64,000 nt of DNA, taken from Isoetes taiwanensis (lineage: Eukaryota; Streptophyta; Lycopodiopsida; Isoetales; Isoetaceae). Position 1 is the stretch's first letter, and every line of letters begins with the position of its first letter. This document shows, in pieces, positions 21,599-34,200 of the stretch. The position numbers and the translations under genes are program-made. The stretch covers positions 372,001 to 436,000 of the forward strand of contig JAJEKV010000019.1 of assembly GCA_021234155.1 (NCBI GenBank), in the 5' to 3' direction. A model generated the notes under the pieces. That model was not told where the DNA came from and did no database searches. It saw only the letters and a list, made by a program, of their open reading frames with translations.

Positions 21599-24075
21599 CA
21601 AGTGGTGACATGGCATGCCAAGAAAGCAAGGCCAAGTTTTGACTAGGCCAAAAATGAAAAGATGTCCATCTACGGTCTTTTTTATTGGGTGATGTTGGCA
21701 AATTTTGGATGACATGGCTAGATGGTGGTGACATGGACATGATGACTAGGACTTTATGCAAAAATATGATAACCTTTGAAATTTTTGGTAGAGGAGTTTG
21801 GCAAGAATAGAATAAAGGGATCTGAAGAACTTAAAAGGCCGACACACTTCCCCAACTCGAACCGGGCCGGGATGGAAGGTTTTAGGGCTCAGATCTTACG
21901 GCTTCAAGCGCCCTCCCACTACCTCATGACATTGTGCAAGATCCTGGTCCAATGCGGCTGGGGTATGGCCTCCAAAATGCAAACCACTGTGCCTTGCGGG
22001 TTATTGTAGGGTTTACGTTGTGGAGGCCAAAGCATGGGTCAGGTTACTTGGGATCACGGTGTACCACCGAACATGCAATGCAGAGCCATGGCAAGCCCGG
22101 AAATAACAGACTTTGGATCTATTGGCGATCGAATCATTTCAAGAAAAATTTGCTACTACAAAATGTGTTCTTGACTTCTAATTTGCGACCTTTGGGAGGA
22201 GGATAAATCCAAACCCCATTTCGTCGGTTTACTGTTTTCAAGCTGCGACTTCTCGACCATGCCTCAAGTGTAACCGAATAAAACTTCGACCTCCATAGCG
22301 TAAACCCTACAATAACCTAGCATACGGGGTTTACGTTTTGGAGGCCAAAACGTAGTCGACTTCTTTGATAACTAGGTGGACCATTTCTAAACATGCATGG
22401 GGAGCCATGAGGCTGAAATAATGAGTTTTCGATCTATTGGCTAACCCGAAAGTGATCCCAAACAATTTTGCTCTTTGCATAAGGTGCTCTAGACTTTTAA
22501 TTGCAAAACTAGGAGGGAGATTAAATCCAAACCCCATTGTGGCGGTTTCTCTTGCCTCGTGTTTTCAAAACGCGGTTGTTTCGACCATGTCCCAAGTGCA
22601 GCGGACCAAAGCGAGCCTCCACAAGCGTAAACCCTACAATAACACGGCAAGGCGCGGGGTTTACGTTTGGAGGGCCATCCCTAGTCCAGATTGGACCGGG
22701 ATCTTGCACAATGTCATGAGGTAGTGGGAGGCGTTGGCCTTGGAAAATCTTGGCCCTAAAAACCTTTCGGAAGCAGTTCGACCCAAAGGTCCTCTGGAAG
22801 GGTCCTTGGCCACCAACGGGCAATTCTCCCATCCCGGATGTGATCTCGACTCGCCAACAGATTTGAAACATCGACATTACCACGGAGACCAAGTTTTAGG
22901 TAGGCGAAGACCACCCCCGCTCGAGGAAAGCGCCAAAGTAGCTCATGTCCAACACGTTCGTAGTGAATTGGCCTTAGCGGAGGGTGCGAATACTGCCATG
23001 TAGAGGGGTTCGTGTTTCTTTTGCTGCAAAAATGACCGTGTATAACTTGGTCCACAGGGTAATTTCAGCTGGACGACATGGCGAAGTCAAATCTCCATTA
23101 GAACCTTTGTACTGCCCGACGACAAAACACTTGGGTTACACTACGGTCATTGCGGGACACTTTGCGGTTTTGATATGTTCTCGAACCGGATCTTGTATTT
23201 TTTGAACACCTTTCGAAGCAAGTTACTTGGCGTGGATTCAGCGGTCCGGATAGGGAAACCGGGTTAGGGAAGGGAGGCATTGGCATTTGCCCTCGGGAGG
23301 CTAGGTAGGAAAGCTGCCTCGGTAAATCCAAACCCCATTTAAATCGGTTTCTATTGCTTCTTGTTTTCAATCGCATCTTCTCGACCATGTCTCAAGTGCA
23401 ACTTTGAATAAAACTCGACCTCCGCCGCGTAAACCCTACAATAACTGGCAAGGCCACGGTTTTACGTTTTGGAAGGCTCATACCCTAATCGGATTGGACC
23501 GGGATCTTGCACAATGTCATGAGGTAGTGGGAGGGCGTTGAGGCGGAAAGGCGAACCCTAAAACCTTCGAAATAGTTCGACCCAAAGGTCCTCTACGGAA
23601 GGTCCCCGCCACGGGCGGGCAACTCTCCCACCGGGCCTTGATTTGACTCGCCAGCGAACTCAAAACATCGACATTACCACGGAGACCAAGTTTAGAGTAG
23701 GTGAGGGAAACATTCGACCCTGCTCCATCTCCTCGACAACCTTTCGAGATCCATCTCGAGTGCGGCCTCTCTCTCTCTGGGTGAGAAAGGCTTGCGCAAA
23801 GTCTGGGCACGGTTCGGAGTTGGGGAAGTATGTGGGCATTAAGTTCTTGGATCCTCTATTCTATTCCTTGCCAAACTCCTCTACCAAAAATTTCAAAGGT
23901 TATCATATTTCTTGCATAAAGTCCTAGTCATCATGTCCATGTCACCATCATCTAGCCATGTCACCTAAAATTTGCCAACATCACCCAATGAAAAAGACCA
24001 AAGATGGACATCTTTTCATTTTTGACCTAGTCAAAACTTCGACCTTGCTTACTTGGCATGCCATGTCACCACTTG
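21599..24075. mobile_element. 2.48-kb inverted-repeat element inside the minisatellite
   Basis: The left end starts CAAGTGGTGACATGGCATGC and the right end at 24,075 is its reverse complement. The arms match at about 21,599-22,033 and 23,415-24,075, the right arm holding roughly 240 extra bases. The minisatellite has the same orientation on both sides, so the element was inserted into it or is a variant of it. Inside, four copies of a hairpin module (GGCCTCC...AAACCC...GGGTTT...GGAGGCC) occur near 21,965, 22,282, 22,610 and 23,413. Direct duplications of about 0.8 kb relate 22.5-22.95 kb to 23.3-23.75 kb. No coding sequence was recognised, so it looks non-autonomous. Confidence 0.65.
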
Positions 24076-24079
24076 GGGT

Positions 24080-24764
24080 GTCTGGGTGGCATGCTTGAGC
24101 CTAGGTGGCATGCGAGCCACCTTGGCATGTTGGAACCCTAGATGGCATGTTGGAGCTGCGTGGCATGTTGGAGCCACCTTTGCATGTTTGAGCCCTGGGT
24201 GGCATGTTAGGAGCCACCTTGGCATGTTGGCCACCTTGGCATGTTGGAGCCTAGGTGGCATGTTGAAAGCCCATGTGGCATGTTTGAGCCACCTTGTCAT
24301 GTTGGAGCCTAGGTGGCATGTTTGAGCCACCTTGGCATGTTGGAGCCTAGGTGGCATGTTGGAACCCACGTGGCATGTTTGAACCTGGGTGGCATGTTAG
24401 AGCCCGCGGTGGCATGTTGGACCCTAGGTGGCATGTTTGAGCCAACTTGGCATATTTAAGCCCAGGTGGCATGTTGAAGCCACCTTGGCATGTTGGAACC
24501 TAGGTGGCATGGTGGAGCCTACGTGGCATGTTTGAGCCACCTTGGCATGTTGGGCCAGGTGGCATGTTGGAGCCTAGGTGGCATGTTTGGAGCCCACCTT
24601 GGCATGTTTGGAAACCGGCATGTTTGAGCCTAGGTGGGAGCCTAGGTGGCATGTTTGAGCCACCTTAAATGCGTTTGAGCCTAGGTGGCATGTTGGAGCC
24701 TAAGTGAGCACATGGCATGTTTGAGCCTATGTGGCATGTTTGAGCCACCTAGGAATGTTGAGGG
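24080..24764. repeat. GCCTAGGTGGC / GCCACCTTGGC minisatellite, second block
   Basis: The same unit and orientation as at 20,360-21,595. It runs directly into the 5' LTR of the gypsy element. Confidence 0.9.
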
Positions 24765-25337
24765 TGATGAGTCACGTGCCTCACAGTGCGGGGACTATTC
24801 ATCCTCTGACCTGCACGAGGTCAAGCTCAAGGATCCTCGGTCGACCCACGGGTCAGCCATCAAAGGCTCCGCGAAGACCAAACCGGCCGGAACCAGGATC
24901 AAAGCCTTTGGCCCGATCAACAAGAGGCATTTCGGACAAGTGGCGGCCCCACTTGCCCAGCGTCGGCGTCGGCGTGATTCTAGGCACTTCAAGAGGCACC
25001 GCCAACATTCACCAAAATCAGGCCTCCTTCCGGAGTCGGCAGAGATAATTGAGTGTCTATATTGGGCCCAAGGCCATTGTACTATATATGAGTAGAGCTA
25101 GCACATGAGTTTTTAGATGAGTTTTGAGTCTTGTCTCCTTTGGTTTTCTCTCTGTGCGAGAGCTCATGTATGTTCATCATTGATATCAAGGAAGCTTATC
25201 ATCTTTCTCTCATTTGTTGTTTTTTTCTTCTTCTTCTTCTCTTCTTGCAAATCCGGCGTGACATAGGTCCCCGGACTCTCTGTTAGATCCACGGGTCCTC
25301 CACGGCTGTCTTCGAGGGAGTTCGAACCCGGACCCCA
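24765..25337 (+). repeat. 5' LTR of the gypsy element
   Basis: It begins TGATGAGTCACGTGCCTCAC (partner TGTTAGTC...TGCCTCAC at 35,192) and ends near CCCGGACCCCA. A TATA-like ACTATATATGAG near 25,080 is followed by the likely transcription start region. Downstream, TTTCTCTC and CTTCTTCTT tracts mark the R/U5 part. The boundaries are inferred from where similarity between the two LTRs stops. Confidence 0.8.
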
Positions 25338-25555
25338 AACAATGCCAATTTGGATTCAGTGCGATTCCATCTACTTTCTTACATGCGCCGCCATGTCGTA
25401 AAGTAATTTCACGCCCGGAAGAACTCCTTTCTCGAGGCGGCCTCTCGCTTGGGGCGACATCGGCGTCGAGCCATTACGCGACATGTATGGATACGCTTAT
25501 GACATAGAGGAGGCCATCTTGGTCTAGGGCTCGGTCCGGCGCCACCCACCCTCGT
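25338..25555 (+). other. Internal leader of the gypsy element; primer-binding site not identified
   Basis: The sequence after the LTR end (AACAATGCCAATTTGGATTC) does not match the common initiator-Met tRNA site (TGGTATCAGAGC), so the priming tRNA is unknown. Confidence 0.4.
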
Positions 25556-27130
25556 GTGTCTGTCACCGTCGGTTCCCGCCCCAAGCGTGCAAACATTGCT
25601 CACAACCTCGGTCCCCTCATCACTATCGGGGAGCCTTATCGGGCTCAACCTTCTCAACCGTACTTTCATACCCCGAACATGCCTACATCCATCATTCTTG
25701 GGGCCATCGCCTCTTCCTTCACAACCATCATCTCCTTAGGGTGGGCGCGGCTATCCACCGTCTCCTTTAGCCTACCAAGGGAATATCCTTTCCCTCGTTT
25801 CCCCTTGCCCTTCACGATTTTACAACCTTACGGATCTCAAAACCAATGCTCGGCTCGCCCGGTTTCTCAACCACGGTCACCCCTTCGCCGGGGTCGCCCG
25901 GGCACCATGCCACATCCAACTCAACCTCAATATCCTCACTATCTTGTTTCTGTCGGCCAAGCACTTTCACATCTACCTTCGGACTCACGGCCGACTTATC
26001 CACCTTTGGCAACCGCGAAGGCAAGCGGATTAGACCAAAGTGCTCGGGGCCCACATGGAAGAATTTGAGGCTCTAGGCTGTCCTAAATGGTCATGCGCAA
26101 CCTCAGCCTGAAATTCCACATCTTTTCCACCACCTGCGTGGCTCTCCTCATCAATGGCTCATGTCCAACAAAAGCCATTGGAAACAAACTGGTCGAAATG
26201 AGGCTGCTTTTACGTCTCATTATGGAACCACGGATGATGATCAACTTCATCTCAAGCAACTCAATGAACTTCAACAAGAGCCCGCAGTGCAGGGATTTTC
26301 GCGGATCGACTTCACGATACGCTAAGTAAGCTCAAGGAATACCCCACCGCAGGCGCATTTTTGGTGCGGTTTCTCCAAGAACTTCCTCCGGCTATTGACT
26401 CATGGTGAATACTGCGTCCCAAGACTTTTGGGCGGGGGCTATCGACCTTGTCAATCACTTTCGGTCAATGTTTCCTCCGTGGCTCTTCAAGAGCTCCGTT
26501 CATTCCACTGTCATGGTTCCCAAGCGGTACATTCGACCTCAACCGCGCTAATCCCAGTAGCGGTCAAATCGGTGCCATATTTGCAAATACCAAGGCCATT
26601 TGGCAAATGGTGCAACTCCACCAATGGCCGCCTCATTGCAAAGCGATGCAACATGTGCAATCATGCCGCGGAAGAGTGCACTTTCGCACTCATCCCTGCC
26701 GGATTCGCAACAAAATGGTTTATCAAGTGCAAACCACACCTCGGCAACAATCGCACTATCGGCGACCACCGCCCGGGTGCAACCCACTCAACTCTATCGA
26801 CAGCAGGGCAACCGCGGGGATCAACCAGCGTCCTCCTTTTGATCCTTCTAAAGCTCGGTGTTATCCTTTGTCAGAATGGGGTCATACCACCCGGCGTGTC
26901 CTCAACTTCCACAAGTTCAGAGTGCGGCTTCACGGCACAAATCAGACCACATCGGTCCGCCTCACGGCTTACCAACTCGGATTGCTAATGGCAAACAAGG
27001 CGAGACCAGTTCTTAGAAGCCACCAAGCGCCTCGGCAATCACGCTATCAACCCGCTCCGGCAAATCAACCTCAATTTGGATCAACAAGCACAAGAGGAAA
27101 TTTTTCGGGCACTTAATCCTCCGGTCCGGT
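25556..27130 (+). pseudogene. gypsy gag region with zinc-knuckle relic
   Basis: Gag forms the particle and binds the RNA. Protein-like segments in changing frames include MEEFEALGCPKWSC near 26,055, HWKQTGRNEAAFTSHYGTTD near 26,180, a FADRLHDTLSKLKEYPTAG stretch near 26,300, and RCNMCNHAAEECT near 26,643. The last is a shortened CCHC knuckle (Cys-X2-Cys-X-His-X4-Cys). The same segments occur in the copy at 13.8-14.4 kb, which supports the reading. Stops and frameshifts are present throughout. Confidence 0.6.
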
Positions 27131-27639
27131 AGTCAAATTGGGTTGGTTTAGTTTCCCCCGGACCAAGGCATCCGTCCCTTGACCATTATTAGAATGGCGC
27201 GCAGCACGCCTTTGCGGTTGACACCATTCCTCATGAGGGGCGAAAAAAGGTTCACTTTGCACGACTTGGGAAGCTCATGCCACATGTCATGCCCAAAGTT
27301 CGACAAAGCATTTTGAACCTCATGCAAGCTCTCTTTTGAAGGCGCACCTTGGCAAATGTTCATGCCACCACTAGAGCTCAACAAAGACAAGATACCCCTT
27401 CCACATCTCAACCTCCGCGCTCTCGGGCGTATCCCAATATTCTTCTTAGGGTTGACTTACTCAAAAAAGTTCTTTGCTTCCACGCCACGCACTCCAGCAC
27501 CGGTGGAACCGGCCGGATCCTTTTTCTCATGTGCCTCTAGAACTCCAAGAGGAGCTAGCCAAGATCAAAATTCCTTTAAGCTTGGCAACCATTTTAAAAC
27601 TCGTCACGCTCTCAAGGACCGGTTACCACTCCCAAGCTG

Positions 27640-27950
27640 TTTTAGTTGGGGGTGGCTACCTCTACACCCGCGGTCCATGCCGCGGTGGGTAATCGACAAG
27701 TCAACCATGTTCAAATAGATGGAAGTGGTATGGTCAATCTCATCGCGGATAAACTCGCCAAACAAATGGGCATCACACAACTCTTTCGTGCCCCATATGA
27801 CATCAAATTGGCTAATGGCCATATCGCGCGACCTCAAGGCGTCACACCTATTCTTCACATCAACATTGGTGATCTCGGCTTCCCCATGGAATTTGGGTTT
27901 GGAAGGCTGGCGAAGATCCGGTGACTATGAAATCTTTGGTGGCGGACCTT
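27640..27950 (+). pseudogene. gypsy protease region
   Basis: A 92-codon frame carries VQIDGSGMVNLIADKLAKQM, corresponding to the active-site loop of retropepsins (usual form IDxGSxxNLI, catalytic Asp in ID). A LANGHI segment follows, as in plant gypsy proteases. It precedes RT as expected. The surrounding frames are broken. Confidence 0.6.
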
Positions 27951-28679
27951 TTCTCCGCCGGGCAAAGAGTATCCATTCTTGGGCCCGCGGACGGTTAGTC
28001 ATCAACGATGGTCATCTCAATGCCACCATGGACTTGCAAGCAGGCGGGGATCATTTACGTTGACAATCACGGAACCCTCTCTCGGAACCACGAGATTACG
28101 AAGAAGCTCGAGAATATTTATCAAGTTCGGGCTCCACTGCGAGTGCGCCTCTCGTCATCCTACCCAGAATATCTGATCCTTGGGGAGAAATGACTCTTGA
28201 TCCGGGGACCGGTGTGGCTGCTTTGCTTGACCCTACGGCTCCTTGCAATCGAATCAACAGCGTTGATCACTTTCCGGATCTTGAACCTCCGCAACTCTGT
28301 TGATGTACCTTATTTGTCATGAAGCAACCTCTGGCTGGATGGCCGAGCAACCCCTCTTTTTCACCCGCGCCAAAGTGCCGCATCGGTTATGCTCCAACCT
28401 CCACGCACACATTGTCGGGATCTTGAAGTAATACCCCATATTCGGACTCGAAGTCGAGATTGTGGGCGTCGGCAACAATCAACTTTGTCGCATTCTTTGC
28501 AAATCTTAGGCTCCTTATCGTAACGAGGGCCGTCAAAGTACATTCAAAAATTCAAACACATTTTAAGCACGGGGTTACAAAGATCTTGGGGAATCAACAA
28601 AAGCTTGGGGAACTCACCATTCCTACCAAATCGATGCGACCGATTGTAGCAGCGACGATCTGAGGCTCAACCCTAATTG

Positions 28680-29960
28680 CAGTGATGCGTCAAGGCGGAA
28701 ATTGACAAACTCCTTCTTTGCGGGTTTGATCTATGAGGTCAAACATTACGAATGGGTGAGCCCCATCGTCATTGCCCTTAAACACAATGGTAAGATCGGC
28801 GTGCGTGTGGACTATCGGAAACTCAATCGGGGCCACGGGCGTGATCATTTTCCACTTCCCTTCGGACCGGGTTGGAAGAAGTGGGTTGGACATGAGATGT
28901 ACTCCTTCATGGATGGTTTTACGGCTACAATCGGATCTCAATCAAAGAATCGATCAACTCAAGACTACCTTCACCACCAGGTGAAGTCACTTTTTGCCTA
29001 CAAGGTGGTTCCTTTTGGACTATCAAACTCTCCATCAGCGTTTCAGCGCATCATGCTCTCGGTTTTTCATGATTTCATGAAGGAAAATCCCTTCTTGCAA
29101 ATTTTTCAAGATGACTTCTCGCCTCTGAGTTCCATGGCTGACCATTTGGATAAATTGGAACTTCGTCTTCGAAATGTGATGAGTCAGGCATTAGTCTCAA
29201 TCGAGAAATGCACCTTTTCGTCACCTACGGTGTTACGTTGAGCCATGTTGTCGACCAAAGCGGTATCACCACAGATCTGCCAAAATGGGTTATTGTGCTC
29301 AAGGCTCAAGCACCAGCCAATATCAAAGGAGACCGCGCTCTTTCACGGGTAAGGTCAATTATTACTCCACCTTCATACGGACTAGCAGCCATTGCAGATC
29401 CCATTCATAAACTCACGGGTGGCGAATCTACGGGCTTGGAATTCCCGGTAGGATCTTTGCTTTCAACGGTGAAGCTTTTTGCTTACTCGGGGCACCGGTT
29501 CTTGTTCCTCCTCAATGGGACAAGCCCTTTCGCGTTCATGTCGATGTCACCGGCGTTTGCTATTGGGCTGTTCTTTCTCAAGAATATGATCGCCCAGCGA
29601 CAAACCAAATCGCTTCGCCCGGTAGAAAACTCAATTTGGCGGCGCAACTATTACGCCCGCGGGCGTGAAGCTTTGGGTCTCATTTTTACGTGTCCAGCGC
29701 TTCCGTCATTACCTTTTGGGCAGTCAAATCAAGTTCTTTGTGGACCACCAAGCACTCCTCTATTTGATCAACAAGTCCCGCCCGCGGGCGCATTGCTCGT
29801 TGGGTCCTTCTTCTCAAAATTTGCTCCTTTTGAAATCGTTCATAAAAGGCTGGCAAATCTCATGTCGTTCAGGATTATCTTTCCGCATCCACCACGGATG
29901 ATCCCTCAAGCTGGAGTCTCGGGCGCCTTTCACGATGCTTTCGGCTCTTTTTAGTCACGG
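28680..29960 (+). pseudogene. gypsy reverse transcriptase and RNase H
   Basis: From about 28,720 the segments are LIYEVKHYEWVSPIVIALK, VRVDYRKLNR, GHEMYSFMDGF, VVPFGLSNSPSAFQRIM and FQDDF, corresponding to RT motifs in order. The catalytic box normally reads F/Y-x-DD; here it is QDDF, with the two Asp residues present. The thumb follows near 29,220, and RNase H near 29,520-29,800 (PFRVHVDVTG, then RHYLLGSQIKFFVDHQALLY). Frame changes lie at about 29,215, 29,500 and 29,660. One long frame (28,702-29,241) covers most of the RT palm. Confidence 0.75.
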
Positions 29961-30179
29961 CAACACCACATTGGTTCCATGATTTTCAGCGGTACCTCCT
30001 CACGGGTGCTCTTCCACGGAAGCGAGGCGGCTCTCTCACGCTGGCGACAATCCGTCGCCATCAATTTCTCAGGAGGTCAGGTGACTACACCATGGTTCGC
30101 GGGGACATCTCTACAAAAGGGTAAGGACACCATCCAGCCGTGTTTGTGTTCTACCTCATGAAGTTCGGATATTGTTAGA

Positions 30180-31290
30180 AGCTCATCAAGGGGCTCGGTG
30201 GTGGTCATTTTCATGGTGACACCGCCGCGCATAAAAATCCTTCTTGGCGGGGTATTATTGGCCCGCGCTCTTCAAAGATGCTCGCCCGCGCCCGCGCGTG
30301 TGGCGGCTTGCCGGTGGTGGGGCCCGACCCGTGGCGGCTCTTCCCTTGGCCCGGTTAAGCCCGCCACTTCCCGCCGACCAAATGGGGAATGGACTTTGTG
30401 GGACCTATAGATCCTCTGCTGGCGGCACACCGTGCGTTACGTCGGTTCTCAGCGACTCGCTACCAAATGGGTGGGAAGCTTGTGCACTTCCGGACAACAA
30501 CTGCGCTTAAACGCGGCTAGGGTCCTCTATCAACAAATTATCCGCAGCGATTCGGAACGCCCCGCGGGCTGGTCGGTGGCCAGTGGTGTCCATTTCATCA
30601 ATCATACTATCAAAGGGTGACGGATTATCTCGATACATCATCACAAGAGCACACCTTACTATCCTCAAGGTAATGGTTTGGAAAGCACCAACAAAACTCT
30701 GGTCACCATTCTCAAGAAAATTTGTGGCGCTTCCATACAGATTGGCGGAACAAAACTTCCCTCTTGTTCTTTGGGCCTACAATACTTGTTTCAAGATTGC
30801 TACGGTCACCTCCTTTTAAATTGGTTTATGGTCGGGGAAGCTCTCATCTTGGTTTGAATACATCCTTCCAACACTCCGTTTTCAAGCGGCTCTTGCTCAT
30901 AATCCCTGGCGCACTCAAAGAAAGGGTCTATCAATTAGAGCAGTTGGATGAACTTGACCCGGGATGCTTATATTCGTGTTCTCCATGGACACCGGTTGCA
31001 AAAATCTTTACATGACAAGCGTCGAAGACAAAAACATTCAAAGAAGCGATTTGGTTCTTCTTTATGATTCGGTACAAAAATTTTAGGGTAAACTCAAGTT
31101 TCGTTGGCTTGGCCCTTATCAAATTGTTCAAGTGGTTAGACCAAAGCGTTTTCCAAGCTGGCGAGTTAGATGGCACTCCATTACCTACATTGGTTAATGG
31201 TTTTTCGTCTCAAAACATTTCATCACCAGAAAGTGAAAATCAACAAAGCAGTCACCGTTCAAGATGCAAACACCCGAGAGAAAGTGACTA
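30180..31290 (+). pseudogene. gypsy integrase
   Basis: The integrase inserts the cDNA copy. AGYYWPALFKDARP near 30,245 is the zinc-finger-to-core phrase of gypsy integrases. VHFINHTIKG near 30,590 belongs to the DDE core, PFKLVYG near 30,815 to its end, and KLKFRWLGPYQIVQVVRP near 31,090 to the GPY/F C-terminal module. The full DDE triad cannot be read because of frame changes. Confidence 0.7.
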
Positions 31291-31299
31291 GAAAGGCGG

Positions 31300-34200
31300 T
31301 ATATTATATTATAGTGGAGATTTTTTTACAAAATGTGAGTATGACCCGGCTATTTCGCTATGGGCGCGCCCTATATACAAAAAGCGGGCTCGAGCCCTAT
31401 CTACTAAGTCCTAAGAGGAAAAACCCTCTACTCGGGTTGGGGAGGTATCTTGCGAGAGGAGATGGTAGAGGTTACGCTTTCGGGATCCCGGCGAAGGTGC
31501 GAGAACCACCTCCATCCGTTGGTCTTGGTCGGGATGTTCAGCCATCGGCACACCGGCCGTCCATTCGAATGCCCGCGGTTGTGGCGGCGCCCGAGATCGA
31601 ACAATTCATCTTGCATGTAACCCACTCGGCGGTTCGTGGGCATAGTGCGATCTTCGTTCAAGCCGGCGGCCATCTTGGCGCCATCGGATGCCGCCGTTCC
31701 TCGGTTAGTCTTATATAGGCAAGCGAGGAACTCCTTGTCGGCGTGGACCAATCACACAAATGCCAGCGTGTTTTGCAATGCAAAATTTGTTTCTAAAATG
31801 AGAATCTTTTCTCCGTAGCATATCTAGCCATGGTACCGCCGACACATTCCTTTTAATGATATCCCGCCCGAGTTACCCGGCATTAAATGCCATTCCTTCT
31901 TTTCGCGCCCGTCGAACATTAATGTGTGTCCTTTGCCACTGTCACATCCGATCCTTCTTTCCGTCTCATCCTCCCGGTTCATTGCTTCTCCCTTACGTTT
32001 TTGGGACTTAGCCAAATTTTTGCCTCTCAATACCCTTCTTGGCATCTTTTGACACGGCACCATCAGCGGTTCGAGTTTAAGCCCTCTTCATACCTCTTAA
32101 GCCTCGGTTATTAAGCCCTAAAAAAACCTTTTAGTTCTTCTGGCGCCTTTGTCCTCAGGTGCTTTCGACTTTTGTCCTCGCCTTTGGAATCACTCTTCGT
32201 TTACGACAAATCGTTACCATGGCTGCCCCAAGATTTTCTACACTTCAAACTCTTTTGCTCCCAAGGATCCGGCTCTTTTTGCATCGTATCTTTCTTGGCC
32301 ACCCACTTTCGGTGAAGCCCTTGTTGGCCCAAATAAAAAGTCATTTGAGCGACACAAGCTTTTCGAATTCTCTCAAATGGAACTTAGGCTCCAAATCGAC
32401 CCGGTTAGGCGGTTCATCGCCAATATCGTTAACGGCCATAAAGGCTACACCCGCGTGGTCGATGGCACCACCATTTCGTTGACTCAACATTTGATTTCGA
32501 GGGTATTTCATATTCCCTTGCACACCCCTTGTGTATCATGAGTGCGCTATCTGGGATCTCGATGTCCGCGAGTTTGGTGCACTGCTTATCATGCCAATGT
32601 CCATCGTCGACCAATATCGACAAAGCCTCCGCGAAACCTTTGTTAAATTTACGTGGCGAAAGTTCCTTGGGTATTCTATCAAGAACACCCATATCAATAA
32701 GCCTTTCTATAACACTGGTCCTCAGCGCTACACACTCCAAACACCACATAGATTGGCCCCAAATGATGTTCTATCGTCTTCTCCAAGAAATGGACCGCCT
32801 TAGGGTACCACTTCCATTTTCACGAAGTTTACGTGGGAGGCCACTTTCAAGCCCTCATCGAGTCATTACTTCCCTCCCACACCACCAAATTCTCATAATT
32901 CCACTCGTAGCTCCCTTCCAATAACTCACCAAAGGCGGCACTTCATGCCCGTCTTCCCACGGTCATGTCCAAAGTCAGCACACCCATGTCCTTTGTCTCC
33001 TCCTCGCTACACCATCCGGTTCACACCATTTTTCCCAAACATCACAAACCGGGGGCAGCGGTAGGCTCCACCACCACAACACCCCTCGTCGGTTGTTGTA
33101 TCGATTATCGGCGGGATGCTCAAGGCTGCTGCTCTCAAGTTACAAAAGAATCCCAAGGCGCTCTTATGGCGGGGTTCAACGGGCACTAGAAGCCTCGATG
33201 CGGTACACGGGACCTTCAAAGGCTGCAAGCTGCCCAAGTTGCAACTTTGGAGGCCAAACTTCAAGACAAGCATGAAGCTCTCTTACGGGCTCATGCGGAT
33301 CTCAAAAGTGCACAAGCTCAAGTCGCCAACTTGCGGATCAGCGGGCTCGGCTCAATCGAGAAATTGGACTCTATTGGAGCACAACAAGTCCAAAGCGCTC
33401 TCACGAGTACCAAGGATGCGGATATTGCTAAGCTCAGCGCCTTGTACTCAGAACTTTGTGAAAATTTCAGCACTCAAGTTCAAAACCTTACGAGCGGGGC
33501 GCTCAAATTAAGCCTCCTTGGCGGCTCGGCTTTCTACGGACCTCTCGGCTCACCTCTCTTCAAGATCGGCTTACGGAGGTGCGAGAAGCGAGAAGATCTT
33601 GGATGGCCGGAGATTGCGGGTGCTTCGTCTCAATACTCAGGAAATCCTCCTCGAGGTCAACACTTCGGCTTGAAAAGCGGGTGACGACCCGATCCCTTCT
33701 TTGCTTTCGAAAGGGACAATAGGATCCGTGATCTCGAACAACATTTGCGGCAAGCTATTGATCTGGCGATGAGGCTCAAGCAAAACTTGGCGCCCATACC
33801 AGCCATTCTTAGCGGGAATGCTGTTGACTTTCAGTTCCCTCACGCTATCGCGATTATGTGGTTGCTCGGCGCCACCTCTTCCTTTCGAAGTGGCATGCGG
33901 CGGATGGACTGTGGATATTCCCACGGCGGTCGCAGATTTTCTTGGTTGGCGAACTCTCCATTGAAGACAAAGGGTTGTCTTTGTGCCCTTGTGGTCTTTG
34001 ATCTCATACAACGTGCCCGATCCGGACTTTATCACCTTGAGTGGTTCAGCCCATGGCTTACATATTTCATGATTTCTATGCGGGTGATACGGGAACACTT
34101 TGGAAATGGGCCACGCCCGACTTTTTCGGGGGTGACCCCAGCGTGCAATGGGTGCCGGGGATAACAATCCATATCTTGCGGATCTGCTTTCGGACCCAAA

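Noticed and set aside
20262-21761. Cys/His/Met-rich open frames on both strands
   Set aside because: They are translations of the 20-bp minisatellite, and all six frames stay open for trivial reasons.
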